Positions 49,301-59,657 are shown, counted from the first letter of the stretch. The stretch: 64,000 bases of DNA from Lanius collurio (GCA_020086605.1 JACBWW010000016.1:18666412-18730411); one strand, 5' to 3'. Made by a program: numbers and translations. Notes: generated from the letters alone by a model not told the origin.

Positions 49301-52078
49301 TGACCCACTGGAGATGTTCATTCCCCACGGGCAGAGCAGGGAGCCAGCTGCTCCTGGGGCACGTGTGACTGTGCCTGCCCTGCTGTCACCAGGGCACCTT
49401 TGCACTGTCCCCCCGTGCCCCTCTGCCAGCAGGGGCAGGAGAGGGAGGGCAGCCCCTGGACCTGGCAGCTGCCTTTGGGAGGGATGGATGAGCCTGTCCC
49501 TGCTGCCTGGCCTGGCCAGGGCAGGGGTCAGGGAGAGCCACCGAGATCCTGGGCACACCAAGGTCAGCCCCAACGGCAGCAGGCCTGGCTCTGCCCCAAA
49601 TCCCTGAGCCCCTGGGCTGTGTAACCCCCCCAGCTGCCAAAGGGCCACTGAGGTTTGTAAGATTGATGTCTCCTGTGCACTCCTGTGTTCCAGGGAGAAG
49701 ACCTTCAGGCTTGCTGCACAATAAGAGTTTTAGAACTTGGGCATTTGTAAAGTAGGCTGATCGTCCTTTGTGGCTTTCTGCAGAGACAGGCAATGTCTTG
49801 TACTGGCCCATCAGAGAAATCTGGAATTAAAATATAATCTTTTGAGGGCACAACAGCTGTCTGTGAGTGACTGTGTCCAGAAAGGGTATCTTGGCTTCTT
49901 TTTAAATTTATTTCTATTTGTTTGACTGTATTCCCCTTCCCTTTTGGAAAGACCATCACTATTTCAGATCAGTCATATGAGCCTTGTGAATAGGAAGCTG
50001 CTTCTCCAGTGTCTACTGAAAGGTTACTCCTTGCAGAGACAGGGATGAAGCAGGTTATTTTAAAAAATGGAAGGAGGGAAACCAGATTATTTCACATTTT
50101 TTCCCAGCTTTTCAGCTCCAGCTGGATGCTGCCAACCTTCTTCTCCAGAGTGTGGGCACATGTGCAGGAAGGAGAGGAGGAAAAGTGGGAGATCACCCCA
50201 AACAGGACTCAGCACCACCTTGGGCCTGTGCCCCAAGGAAGGAGATGACTGGGTGGCCACTTTGGCACTGACAGGCAGTGACCAGTTTCTCTCTGTTCCA
50301 CTTTGCAGCTGGGCAGCCTCACGTGGTGGACCAGGCACAGAAAAGCACCTGCCATAAACCTGAAAAACTGCAAGAGTGAACAGACCAACCCAGAACACCT
50401 GGTAGAAACTGCAGCTTCAGGAGATGAGGAGGAGGCAGGTAAGGGTCTGTCTGTGAACAAACATGCTCCTGTGCCTGGGAGTGCACAGCCAGGAGCCCAT
50501 GCAAGTCCCAAAATCTCATGAGGGGCCACCCAGTGCATTCACTGGAGCTAGGGCTTGTATTTACAGTTTTAAGGATGTGACAAATCAAAGTGTTGTGGCT
50601 CTTGGTCCTCCCAACCTACCTTCATGTCACAACCCTTGAATGGCTCAGAAGAGCTGCTATTCCTGAAAAAAAAGAGCACCAAAATAGCAGCACAGTCTGA
50701 GGGAACAAGAGACCCTGGGAGCAGACATGTGCACTTTGTGGACATCTAGAATGAACCCACAAGCCCCACTTTTCTCATTTCCATGATGCCAACAGGATTT
50801 TTCATCTTCCCTTAGGATGTAAGCCACAGTTAAAACCAGGCCTTAAAGAGCTGCTTGTCCTACCAGAAGTATTTAATAGGAAGGAAGGCAGAGCAAAGTC
50901 AACTTAAAGAATTGTCAGGAGACAGAACAGTAGCAGGAGATGCTACATAGCCAAGTTCTTTTCAGAATGGACAGAGCTTTATTCTGAAAATCTATTAAAA
51001 AATGCAGCTTTCTGGATTTGACCTTAACCTTCGAAGGTTACAGAGCAGAAGCCTCAGAATCAAGATACACACAAGATTTCTTCACTCCTTCCATTTGCTG
51101 GTCAATCCAAAGGACACTGGAACCAATCACAGCCAAGCTAAAAAGAAGCAAACATCTAACCAAATCCCTTATTTTTGTTTGCCCAATAGAGTAAGTTTGG
51201 GTTTAAGTTGAATGCAGTCATTCAGCATTATTTCTTATTTCTTATCAATTCCTACTTCACTAGCTCAGATTTTTATAAACAAATATCTTGTTATTTTGGT
51301 AAGGAAGGAGATGTGAAACACAGCAGTTGACAGTTTAATGAGGGTTTTTTCTGGGTAACACCTTTTTACAAGGCCCTATAACATCCTGCATTTCAAATAA
51401 AGGTTATATTTGGAAAGAATGGGGAGTGAAATACACACAGCACAAGACTGACAATTAAAACACACACTTCACCTGGTGAGCCATGTGTAATAAACAAGCC
51501 AGGATATCTCTAAATGGACCATCATGCTGTCAGGAATTTTTAAAAGTGGAGGAAATCTGGATTGGGGAGGAGAAGGAAGAGGTTTATTAATTAACTAGTG
51601 AGTGATTGGTGTTGCAATCAACTGACTGTAATCAGGCTGTGCTCTACATGGTTAAGGGAGACTTTTCCTTTTTTTCCTTTTCCTTTTTTTCCTTTTCCTT
51701 TTCCTTTTCCTTTCCCTTTCCCTTTCCCTTTCCATCATCATCTTGCATCTCCCATTAGGGTGCCCCTCAAGCCCCACTCCAGACTGGCTTTTGCACCTCC
51801 AAAAGACTGGGAGAAGGGAGAGAAGAGCCCAGTAGATCCTAACAGCCATGTTTTGTCCCCCTCTCACAGCAGCCAAGCCTCCCTGCTGGAAAATGGTGTA
51901 TTTTTGGTTCTGTGGTCTGCCCACCAGCCCCACGCCCACCCTGTCCCAGGAGGAGAGAGCTGCCCTGGAGCAGACCCTCACCAGCATCGAGGAGAAGCCC
52001 CTGTGGAGGACTGTGTGCAATGCTAATGCCATTCTCCTGCTGGCCATCAACGTCTTCCTGTGGGCCTATTTCGGCTGA
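31242..52078 (+). CDS. SLC5A9: SLC5A9 (SGLT4), sodium/sugar cotransporter, 14 coding exons
   Basis: Joining the 14 exons listed below gives 1,983 bases, an unbroken 660-residue protein plus TGA. The human protein is about 681 residues; the difference is mostly in the last cytoplasmic loop. It is an SSS-family (SLC5) symporter, 14 predicted helices, importing sugars such as mannose, 1,5-anhydroglucitol and fructose with sodium across the apical membrane of gut and kidney cells (family knowledge). Residues seen in the sequence, matched to human SGLT1 numbering: N76 (N78), E100 (E102), W284 (W291), K314 (K321), Q450 (Q457), and the sodium-site stretch [16 protein letters not shown] in exon 10. 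Four loop cysteines (C338, C344, C348, C354) and two N-glycosylation sequons (N240, N245) are present. L81 and C283 replace SGLT1 H83 and Y290; as I recall, human SGLT4 has the same changes, which favours SLC5A9 over SLC5A1, 2, 10 or 11. All introns are GT-AG. Confidence 0.97.
31542..31565 (+). repeat. 13-base tandem duplication in intron 1
   Basis: The unit catatggggac occurs twice, 13 bases apart. Small and non-coding. Confidence 0.9.
32040..32111 (+). CDS. SLC5A9: SLC5A9 coding exon 2 (residues 44-67)
   Basis: Twenty-four codons between acceptor tgcttccag and donor gtgagt, phase 0 at both ends. It encodes the first loop and the start of helix 1, including [18 protein letters not shown], a very well conserved SLC5 segment. 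Confidence 0.97.
32112..34604 (+). other. SLC5A9: SLC5A9 intron 2
   Basis: A 2.5 kb intron with the T/G-rich tract at 33,083. No other feature is seen. Confidence 0.85.
33083..33149 (+). repeat. T/G-rich low-complexity tract in intron 2
   Basis: An almost pure T and G stretch of TTTG and GGTT units. It has no coding content. Confidence 0.9.
34605..34709 (+). CDS. SLC5A9: SLC5A9 coding exon 3 (residues 68-102), core of helix 1-2
   Basis: Thirty-five codons, phase 0 at both ends, acceptor tgtgtttcag and donor gtaaga. It carries the broken helix that forms the sodium and sugar sites: [20 protein letters not shown], with N76 and E100 as the sugar-contact equivalents of SGLT1 N78 and E102, and L81 where SGLT1 has H83. 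Confidence 0.98.
34710..36531 (+). other. SLC5A9: SLC5A9 intron 3
   Basis: A 1.8 kb intron. Nothing notable is seen. Confidence 0.85.
36532..36696 (+). CDS. SLC5A9: SLC5A9 coding exon 4 (residues 103-157)
   Basis: Fifty-five codons, phase 0, acceptor ctctttaacag and donor gtaggt. It encodes helices 2-3 and the intracellular [20 protein letters not shown] motif, which is typical of sugar-transporting SLC5 members. Confidence 0.98.
36697..39216 (+). other. SLC5A9: SLC5A9 intron 4
   Basis: A 2.5 kb intron with the CTCF-like motif at 37,691 and a T run just before the exon 5 acceptor. Confidence 0.85.
37691..37706 (-). promoter_or_regulatory. CTCF-like motif in SLC5A9 intron 4
   Basis: The block ttgcccctggtggcag agrees well with the reverse complement of the CTCF core (CCNCTGGTGGC type). 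Binding is not shown by sequence alone. Confidence 0.35.
39217..39322 (+). CDS. SLC5A9: SLC5A9 coding exon 5 (residues 158-193)
   Basis: Starts after ttattccag, which is preceded by a long T run, and ends with one base of a split glycine codon before gtaaat. It encodes helix 4 and the start of helix 5 ([20 protein letters not shown]). Confidence 0.97.
39893..39973 (+). CDS. SLC5A9: SLC5A9 coding exon 6 (residues 193-220)
   Basis: Eighty-one bases, acceptor cctggcag and donor gtaagg, phase 1 at both ends. It completes the [19 protein letters not shown] segment (helices 5-6), a hallmark of SLC5 transporters. Confidence 0.97.
40228..40330 (+). repeat. Ancient palindromic repeat remnant in SLC5A9 intron 6
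   Basis: It contains gcccaattcagctctcatt, ttcagagtaat and tggagttactgtggattcat. The last two are imperfect inverted copies around a centre near 40,287. It is the same type as at 47,791. Confidence 0.45.
40742..40947 (+). CDS. SLC5A9: SLC5A9 coding exon 7 (residues 220-288)
   Basis: 206 bases between tttctttacag and donor gtaaat. It encodes the large extracellular loop with two adjacent sequons (N240 in NIT, N245 in NTT), the [20 protein letters not shown] block and helix 7 ending WCWCTDQ. W284 is the equivalent of SGLT1 W291; C283 replaces the adjacent SGLT1 tyrosine. An AATAAA begins only three bases into the intron. Confidence 0.98.
41768..41903 (+). CDS. SLC5A9: SLC5A9 coding exon 8 (residues 289-334)
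   Basis: 136 bases, acceptor gattgcag, donor gtaagc. It encodes [18 protein letters not shown] and GYLK with K314, the SGLT1 K321 equivalent in the sugar site, and then helix 8 ([16 protein letters not shown]). Confidence 0.98.
42777..42884 (+). CDS. SLC5A9: SLC5A9 coding exon 9 (residues 334-370)
   Basis: 108 bases, phase 1 at both ends, acceptor tgttacacag, donor gtgaga. It encodes the extracellular cysteine-rich loop (C338, C344, C348, C354) followed by [16 protein letters not shown]. In SGLT1 the matching cysteines lie in an extracellular loop and are thought to form disulphides. Confidence 0.98.
43058..43208 (+). CDS. SLC5A9: SLC5A9 coding exon 10 (residues 370-420)
   Basis: 151 bases from cccgcag. 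It encodes [20 protein letters not shown] and the following serine-rich sodium-site helix. The end is set by the split arginine codon AG|A that joins exon 11. The donor is CAG|gtcctt, weaker than all the others in this gene. Confidence 0.96.
43560..43575 (+). repeat. T16 homopolymer in intron 10
   Basis: Sixteen T followed by cccc. Similar runs lie at about 2,096-2,112, 39,196-39,209, 56,871-56,886 and 57,157-57,172, and an A run at about 62,841. No retrocopy is attached that I can recognise. Confidence 0.9.
44250..44418 (+). CDS. SLC5A9: SLC5A9 coding exon 11 (residues 420-476)
   Basis: 169 bases between ctctttcag and gtaagt. It encodes helices 10-11 with [21 protein letters not shown]450 matches SGLT1 Q457, a sugar-binding residue. 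It ends after the intracellular FSKRINEP. Confidence 0.98.
44933..45148 (+). CDS. SLC5A9: SLC5A9 coding exon 12 (residues 477-548)
   Basis: 216 bases, phase 0 at both ends, acceptor tttctcag and donor gtaagt. It encodes helices 12-13, with [20 protein letters not shown], a [20 protein letters not shown] loop and the start of the long cytoplasmic loop (TPPIPEEK). Confidence 0.98.
45149..50308 (+). other. SLC5A9: SLC5A9 intron 12 (5.2 kb, longest)
   Basis: It contains the ancient palindromic repeat at 47,785, GC-rich patches at 48,280-48,800 and 49,320-49,640, and AT-rich stretches near 46,130-46,260 and 49,090-49,220 with GATA-like sites. No extra exon is supported. Confidence 0.8.
47785..47890 (+). 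repeat. Ancient palindromic repeat remnant in SLC5A9 intron 12
   Basis: Arm cctcagctgatgtaaa (47,791-47,806) matches the reverse complement of tttacaccagctgagg (47,866-47,881) at 15 of 16 bases. The centre has cagctccattgccttcaa, as in an old amniote repeat with terminal inverted repeats. Confidence 0.6.
50309..50438 (+). CDS. SLC5A9: SLC5A9 coding exon 13 (residues 549-591), cytoplasmic loop
   Basis: 130 bases from ctttgcag to gtaagg. The conserved LTWWTR block identifies it. The rest is a poorly conserved acidic and polar loop (ending GDEEEA) that, from memory, is shorter than the human loop and explains most of the length difference. It follows the longest intron of the gene, 5.2 kb. Confidence 0.95.
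51662..51733 (+). repeat. 72-base pure pyrimidine tract in the last intron
   Basis: An uninterrupted C/T run of CCTTTT and CCCTTT units, 136 bases before the exon 14 acceptor. It is a simple repeat that could adopt triplex DNA or bind PTB-type splicing proteins. Confidence 0.95.
51870..52078 (+). CDS. SLC5A9: SLC5A9 coding exon 14 (residues 592-660 and stop)
   Basis: Terminal coding exon, ending at TGA 52,076-52,078. It encodes the end of the cytoplasmic loop, [19 protein letters not shown], and the last helix (about residues 640-660) with the family-typical C-terminal NVFLWAYFG. The acceptor is a tandem cagcag, so an alternative start at 51,873 would drop one alanine. Confidence 0.96.
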
Positions 52079-52775
52079 GCTGGGGTCGGGAGTCGCGTGG
52101 CTTTGGTGGCTCTCACCTTCCTGCCCAAGCTGGAAGCAGCAGGTGACAGAGCCCCTGGTGACAGTCCCCAGGTGCTGGCACATGGCAGCACAGCCCTTCC
52201 CTGGAGGCACAGCTTGCTGGGAATGGCTGTGGGGCTCAGTTTCTCCTTAAGGGGGGACCAAGACTCGGCACTGGCCACATGTGGGATGCAGGGGATGTCT
52301 TGGGCAAATCGGGAGGTCTGGGGTCAAGTTTAATGGTGCAGAGCTGAGCCCAGCAAGGAGCAAAGCCTTTGGAAAGCCCAGCTGGGGCATGGCTGGGGCC
52401 TCTCTCAGGGCTGACTTTACACTGCTGTGCTTTGGGGAAGGAGTTCTGGTTTACACTGGCCGGGGGAAGGAGACTTAAACACCACCTGTATTTTTTTATA
52501 TGGCCAAAATGCAGATGGGATCAGAGGGGTTAACTCAGCAGTGACAACCTTGGCTCCCACAGCCTCCCACGACCTTTGTGGGACCCCTCCTACCCCACCC
52601 CTTGTTGGCAGCAGCAGTGGGGACAGGGGGCTTCTTCCTGCTCCCTGAGCCCCCCATCCTGCTCCCTCTGCTGCACAAGGGCCAGGCTTACACCAGCCTG
52701 AGCCTGTTTGCCCACGGGGCTGATGCTGCCCCTTAACAGCATTTCCAGCAATAAAGGTGCCTCGGTAACCAAGCC
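52079..52775 (+). other. SLC5A9: SLC5A9 3' untranslated region
   Basis: GC-rich non-coding sequence between the stop codon and the first good poly(A) signal. The end is inferred to lie 10-25 bases after the AATAAA at 52,750. Reading frames inside it are chance. Confidence 0.75.
52750..52755 (+). terminator. SLC5A9: SLC5A9 poly(A) signal AATAAA
   Basis: Canonical AATAAA 672 bases after the stop codon, followed at about 52,783-52,800 by a strongly GT-rich element (tgtgggttgtggtggtg). This spacing is what a functional cleavage site needs. Confidence 0.75.
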
Positions 52776-54085
52776 AGTCCTGACTGTGGGTTGTGGTGGT
52801 GCCTGTCCTGCTCTGACACACAAAGGGCTCTGGGACCACAGCGACCTGGCTGTGGCAGGGAAAAGAAAAATCCTTCCTTGGGGCCTGGCTCAGGATCTCA
52901 CTTTTTTGAGCAAGTTTGAGCTCCCCTAACCCACCTCAGGGCCATCACAGAAGGTGGCACAGCCAAAATCTTTGAAACCATGAAGAGACAGCAGCACCCA
53001 CTGTTAACATCTGTGCCTGGAGAAGGCTGAAAATGCCCTCAGGGATGTGACCCTACAAAGGGCAGCTCCAAGTGACCATGGGCTGTGTGGGGAGGTGAGG
53101 GCACACAGAGAAGCACAGCACCATCAAGATGAAGAAAATGAGTCATGAGTCAGCAAAGAGGGAAGAAACAAGGCTCTGTTTCCACCAGGCAGGGGAAGAT
53201 TGGGCCACGATTCCCCTGCTTATTCCCAGTTTGGATGGAGCAGGATGGGTTTGTGCTGGCCTCATGCAGGTTAGTTTAAGCATTTGTTCATTCTAAGAGG
53301 AAAAAGTAGATTTCCTTTGAAGAAGGGAGGTCTCAGCCCCATGAGCAGCCCCTCCATCTCCACGGGAAGAGACACGTGAGACAGAGCTTGTTCTGCCTTT
53401 CCACTATTCAGTTTCAGGCAGGAGGTGCCCAGATCAGAGAGTGCCTCAAAATATTTGGAGAAAATCAAGTTACCAGCAGTGATTAATAGCTGACAAATGT
53501 GTAATAAGGACAGGTACATTTTTAGTGCATTCAGAAATACCAGGGCTCTCACCTCCTCACCTTGGGTCACAGAGACCCCCAGCAGCTCTCAGCTCAGTGG
53601 GTTTATTAGTTTTTTTGGACCACACATCCATGGGGACTGCAACACAGAGCAGGATGAGGAAACTGGGGCAGTTTTTCAAATGTTTGAGATTATTTTTTTT
53701 CCCTAAGAAAAAATCAGTTTTGGGGAGAGTAGAACTGAACTTTACTAAGTCTTTTTTTTAATGACAAAATATTCTTGATCTTTGGTTATGTGATGAGTTT
53801 TTCCCCTACCCATCTCACCCCATGGATCCTTGAAAGTAACTTTTCCTTTAAAATGATGATGTTGATGTTGGTTAAACAAAGTAATGCACTTTGAGAGCTG
53901 TGACTGCATCTCTGAGCTTGGCCCTGAGGAGGAGTGGAGACACCCACACTGCCAGATGCAGCCAGCTGTGCACCCCCAGGAGGAACACATTTCAGTGGGA
54001 AACTTATTTGACTTCACTACTCTGTTTTGAAGCACTGAAGTGAAACAAAATATAAAAGAATGATTGGGGAGGGGGAGTCGGACAG

Positions 54086-54103
54086 GCTTTATTGAAATAA
54101 AGC
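54086..54103. terminator. Palindromic two-strand poly(A) signal between convergent genes
   Basis: The sequence gctttattgaaataaagc is a perfect 8-base inverted repeat around GA. It gives AATAAA on the + strand (54,096-54,101) and on the - strand (54,088-54,093). A GT-rich element (ttgcttgtgttt) follows on the +, and a T-rich stretch follows on the -. It could end a longer SLC5A9 3' UTR and transcription from the right. Confidence 0.45.
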
Positions 54104-55039
54104 AAAATTGTTTCAAAACATCTCAACCTTTGCTTGTGTTTCCTAGGAAAACAGTGTAATTAGCTGAAAAAAAATTAAAACCAAATAAATCAAAAAAAAT
54201 GAAACCCCAGCTGAACACTGTGCAGCCTGGCTGTGACAGCAGGGGATGAGTTGTGGTGTCCTAACAAGAACACATCACTCTCAGGCTGGAACCAATATCC
54301 AAGTGCATTGGCAGCAGATGTTATTAATGATGCCAATACATATTTTCTTATTAATCTTCCATACTAGGCTTGTGTCTATCTGCAAATGATTATCATTCAT
54401 TTTCCTGACAAATCTATCAAGATCATTTATTACTGTTCGGCAAAGGATCTTCTTTTAAACAAAGATTAATAACATTGCATTTTATCTGGCTGGCTGAGCC
54501 AAAGGAAATGAAATTAACAATGAGCCCTACAAACATGTCATCACTTTAATTTACCGGAAAATATTTTAAAATGTTATTTAAAAGAATATATGCTGTAGTG
54601 GGCACAGTTTATTACAAAGCAAAGGAATGAAACCACAGGCATTTTAGCAGGGTGGAGGGTAAGCAAACAGGGCACTGTGTGTTCTCTGGCTCCTCACACT
54701 GCAGTTCTGGGACAAGAGGGAGAGGCACCCACAGCTCTGCTGCCACACACAGATGGGCACCTGCCCTGGGGAATTGCAGCTGGAGGTCCCTGCTTCTCAG
54801 TTAAAGGGGATCCCACCCGGGGGCACAGCTCTCATTGCTGTGGGGAGCCCTCCCTGTGTTCCTACAGAAGGGAACTCCACCGGGGTAAAGCTCGTGGGGC
54901 TCTGAGGGAGAGGAGGGCACACGTGAGTGCCAGCACCCTTCTGTATTTTTGGTTCCCAGGAGGAAAAGAAACAAACTCACTAAATTTACATTGTTCAGTT
55001 TCCTCTTTTCTTCACTCTCTTCTTTCATTCCCTCATTTG

Positions 55040-55088
55040 AGTAAAATAACAAAATAAAAATAATAACAACAACAACAATGATAACAGG
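55040..55088 (+). repeat. A-rich microsatellite, AAT and AAC units
   Basis: A short mixed array of aaaataa, ataata and caacaacaa. Low complexity, downstream of SLC5A9. Confidence 0.8.
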
Positions 55089-57060
55089 AAATAAACATCA
55101 GACTACCTATCAAAATCCTCTTCCCACTTTTACTGGTACCAGTCTAGAATCCTTCAAGGGGAGCAGGGAAGCCTGTAGACATCCCTGGCTCTTTAATTCC
55201 TGCCTTGGGATACTGTATGACACCTGAAGCCACCTTCACGCCTTCCCTGAATCATCTCAAAGGCAACTCCAGCAGCTCTGTGTGTCCATCTCCACCACAG
55301 CTCACAGGGTGGCTGAAGTGCCTTCCATCTGCCCCAGGCTGGCACTGCTGCCACTGCTGCCACTCCAGCACAGCCCAAGAGCTCAGCAGGAGCTGAAGTT
55401 CCAGGCAGTGCAGGACCACAAGCAGGGCCAGATGGCACCGCCATGCCAAGGACAACAAACAGCTATTAAGTTGTCAGAGCCTGAAGCAAAGTCAGCCTGA
55501 GCTGCTGAGTCGGTGCCATCTCTGATTCCCAGGAACAAGCTGTTCCCACAGACACTGCAGGAAGGCTCCTGGAGAGCCACAGGGTATCCCCCAGGAGTCC
55601 CTGTGCCACAGGAGCAGTGTGGAACAGTGCACACGTGTGTGCAAAGTGGGGGGATCTGCACACACCATGCCCAGCTCCTGCTCTGGGGTTTCTCTGCTGG
55701 ACTGAGACAGGATCAGGCACTGGGATGGAGATCAGGAACGGTTCCTCTGCCACTCTGGTTTAGACTAAGCTAGCAAGCAATTCTTAATTTTTTTTTCTTT
55801 ATTTTATTATTTCTTTATTTCTGTGGGAAGGACCAGGGTAACCATTTTAAGAACCCCATAATTATTGCCACACATGCTCCAAACAGAAATGCTGTTCTGT
55901 TACTTGCTTCTGTGGCTTCCACAAAAGCAGCATCCAGTTAAATATGTGAGACTCACAACCAGCTCACACAGTGCAATAGTTCACTTCAGTTTGAAGAAAA
56001 AACATTCTGCTGGAAGCAGAGCAAGTAGCAGTGTCAATTTTTCATTAACCTACAGCCACTGTCTCTGTAGACTTACAGCTATAAGTAAGATTACTGTTAT
56101 AATTTTTCTGGTCCCTGAGGGAAGGGGAAAAAAACTTCTCGAAACTTTTAAGGTCATTAAAAATCCACCTTTAAATTGAAGGTAGTTCCAGTTTACTTTC
56201 ATATTTCAAAATCAAATCTTAGCTGCAGCCTCACATCAAAGCAGAAATGTCAGTCGCTTTGTTTCTACTTCTGTGAAAGAAGTTCCAGCTTATACACGAG
56301 TTGAATGCCAAGTAAATAGATTTTCCTGGGGAACAAAGACAGCTTTCTTTTGTTTGTTTTAAACATATGTAAATAGAGTCCCAGGGGCTGAGCTGCCTGT
56401 CACTTCAACCAGGTTCACACTCATGTCACTCCAGCTGGTGATTTCTGACTGACCTCGACCTCGGGTCAGAACTACACAAGTTTCCCTCCCCACTCCTCCA
56501 CAGCCACATCAAGCAGCTGCTCATGCCCTTCTCTTCCAGTCTCTCACCTCAGCAAAGGGGAAGCAAACCAGTATGGATTCTTTTTTTGCCAGTTTCTTAT
56601 TCTTTTGGGTTAGGTTTTGTTTTTAAGCTCTAATTACAGAATCACAGAAATACTCTGGTCCTCTGTCAAAGCCACTGTGGTGGTTCTGAAATCTCTGGGC
56701 AGAGCAGAGCAGTGCCTGGAATCCCTGGATACCACCTGGGCTGTGCCCACTCACCAGCCATGGATTAAAGGCTGATGGCACCCACTGGTTTAAGCTCAAG
56801 ATGATGGGGGCAGAGAAGAAACAGGAATGGGTTGGTAAGAAAAATTACTTTTTTTTTGATTTTTTGGGTGTTTTTTTTTTTTTTTTAGCAGAAGGTCCCC
56901 ATCACTCTTGAGCTTCCTCTTTTCAGTACCAAGCATTAAAGGAATGGAGAGTTATCCTCCTCAGAGCCAGAAGACACCAAAGAGGAGCAGGATCCCTGCA
57001 CATGCCCACCTGCTCCCACTCCAGGGGTCAGAGCTTGGTGCAAACAACACTGAGGGCAGG

Positions 57061-57147
57061 GTTGGATCCCTGTAGGAGCCACACCCTTCAGAGCTGGCCT
57101 CGATGGTTCTCATGGGTTCCTTCCAGCTCAGAAAATTCTGTGAAATC
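57061..57147 (+). mobile_element. Probable CR1 LINE 3'-tail fragment
   Basis: The stretch ggcctcgatggttctcatgg, then gttccttccagctcag and attctgtgaaat, resembles the 3' end of avian CR1 elements, which finish in repeats of an ATTCTRTG octamer. Only the tail is left, with no reverse transcriptase. Confidence 0.5.
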
Positions 57148-59657
57148 TACTCACCTTTTTTTTTTTTTTTTTAATTTAAACCAGTGGATCAATGCAAAAT
57201 CAATCACTTCATGCTTGTAATTTCCAAATTACTTGGGTTATATCTCAATCTTCAGCACTTGTTTCGGGTGTAAGACTGGGTAGCACTGAGGGATGCATCA
57301 ATTTATAGGCTCTGCAAAAGCTGCAATTAAGGAAAATCCTCAAACACACGAGAAACCTCAATTTTGATTGGCCACGTTCCCATAACTTATTGATAATTCA
57401 ACTCACTCAAGTATTATTCAGTGTTTTCCTTCTCCCCGCTTTTTTTATCTCTTGACAAGTTTACAAAGAGAAGAATGGAGCTGAGCTGAGCTGCATTCCA
57501 TCCAATCTGCTGCCTCCACAAACGGCAGAGCAGCTAAATGAAGCCCAGAACATATGGCACTGTGCTGACAGAGCTCCCAAACTGGTTCTGCATGAGCAAC
57601 AAGGAACATCTTGAAACGCACAAGACATATGTGTTTTAGGAAGAAGATTGAAGTGTTTCATAATAAAACAGGACAAAGTGAAATACAAGTGCTGTATAAA
57701 ATGTTAATTAAAAACTGGTTTTACCCCTCGACGTGAATATACAATATGTTTCCCAGATGGATTTCATATTTAAGTATTATCCAAACCAGAAACATAAATG
57801 AGACAAATAAAGCCTTCAAAAATGGCACAGAGGCTAAAATGTATGTAAACACTAGATGACTGTGGTGAAAACAAGGCAGGCAGGGAAAGCAACCTCTTAG
57901 CAAGTGTTTACTACTGGAATACTGAATGAAACAGTTCCTACAGCTACAGTCAGGGTAACAATACAAATGCAAGCATTAGAATTCACCACCACTCAGTGAT
58001 GTAAATGGTTCTTTTGTTACTCAGGAGTTGCACAGGTTATTTCCACACTGATAATTCATGGTATAGAAATGCATAATTCATGGCATGCCAGGCATCAAAC
58101 ACTCTCCATGTCTGCCCTGCTCCCAGCCTCCCACCCTGCTCTGTGTGAAGCTCTCTTCATTCCATGCCATCAGCTCCACAGGGTTATGCAAAGGCCTGGC
58201 CACAGAACAGAATTTTTGTGCTGTCTCTTGAGGATCAGTAAATCCTTATGAATCAGGAGGGATTTTTTTTGCAGCAGCAGCAAACTCCTTTCCCTGAGGA
58301 GGTAAGAAGGTGGCTCAGATCCCCCCAGCTCAGGCTGCAGGGAGTTCTCTGCTGAGCCAGAGGAAATCACCCAGAATTGAAGGGAAATACCCATGAAGAA
58401 AAAGCACAAGCTCCACATAGATCAAGCAAAGAGAAAGATTACAGTTCCTTTATGTTGCCATCCAGACAAATTATCACCACACTTCAGAGAATTTCTCACA
58501 AAGACAAACTGGGAACAAACTCCATGCCTTTGGCAAGCCAACACTGATAAAAGGAGCTATAGCCACATCTTTTAAGGGCTTTGGTTGATGATGTTTTGAA
58601 TTCCATGGGGAATTCAGCAGAAACCAACAGTAATCAAGGGGGCTTGTGCTTAATAGTTCCTGTGCAATGGCAACAGGAATATTGGGGGTTTCAATCACTT
58701 CCCACAATGCTGCTGTATTTGTTGGAACTGAAAGAAAATGGGCAAAGACCAATTCTCTGCTGCTCCCAGAGACATCACCTAAGGCAGAGAACCCTTCTGT
58801 CAGGGAGGCAGCTCATCAAGATCAGCCCTAGAAGTGCTGTTCTCTCTTAGCTTCAAGTGTTCTCACTGGAACCAAGAGGCTCAATTTCATTGATTTGAAA
58901 GTTTCTTCAAATTCCTTGATTACTAAACAAATCTCATGAGAAATTCTAAGCATCCTGCTAATGATCACTCCACAACCACTGAAGTAATTAACACCATGGC
59001 CTTTCCTATGACCCACATTACCAGATTTATACAGCAAGAGACCACTGCTAAAAGGCTGAGAATTTTGTTGCATAGTTCAGAGTCTCAGAAAACATTTCAA
59101 GCTTAAAAAGTGGGAAGAGCAGAATTATATACCAAGTTATTCCTTGCACATGAAGTGGGAAGGCAGAGATTCCTTTCAACCTTCTCTGACAAACCCATGG
59201 CACACCACACAAAATTTTCCACTGTCACATTGCACCCTTTTTTCCTAGGGAGAGGATGAGGACAAATGATGTGAGAGATGTGAACAGTGCTGGTTAGTAC
59301 ACAGAGCAAGCAGCACTAAGACATCAGGATGAAAAAAAATTAATATTAAAAATAACAAAAAAAAGATAGGAGCAATCAGTGTCGGGATATGAACTTGGAT
59401 CACGCAGAAGAGAGCAGCTGAGCAAGATACCAACTGCAAAGATTAGCTCCTAAGAGCACATGTAGTGAAGAGCTCATTATCTTTTCTAGCCTTCTCTGAT
59501 CAAGATAGAAATGTATTAAATCTGATTAAGATTTGTTTAATAATTGTCTGATTAAAACATAATAAACCTGGGAAAATTAAAATAAAGCCTTTTTAGTAAC
59601 CTGGAGATGAGATGGGACTTTTCAGCCAGGCTTCCATAAAATAATTTCTTTAACATT

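Noticed and set aside
49386..49811. 141-codon minus-strand frame in intron 12
   Set aside because: Same reasons: a GC-rich intronic patch without protein-like content.
31242..52078. SLC5A10, SLC5A1 or SLC5A11 instead of SLC5A9
   Set aside because: [22 protein letters not shown] and LWCWCTDQ agree better with SLC5A9 than with the remembered sequences of the others.
56638..56720. Possible reverse-strand CR1 end (acagaatcacagaa)
   Set aside because: Only one short block resembles CR1 and the sequence after it does not continue the match.
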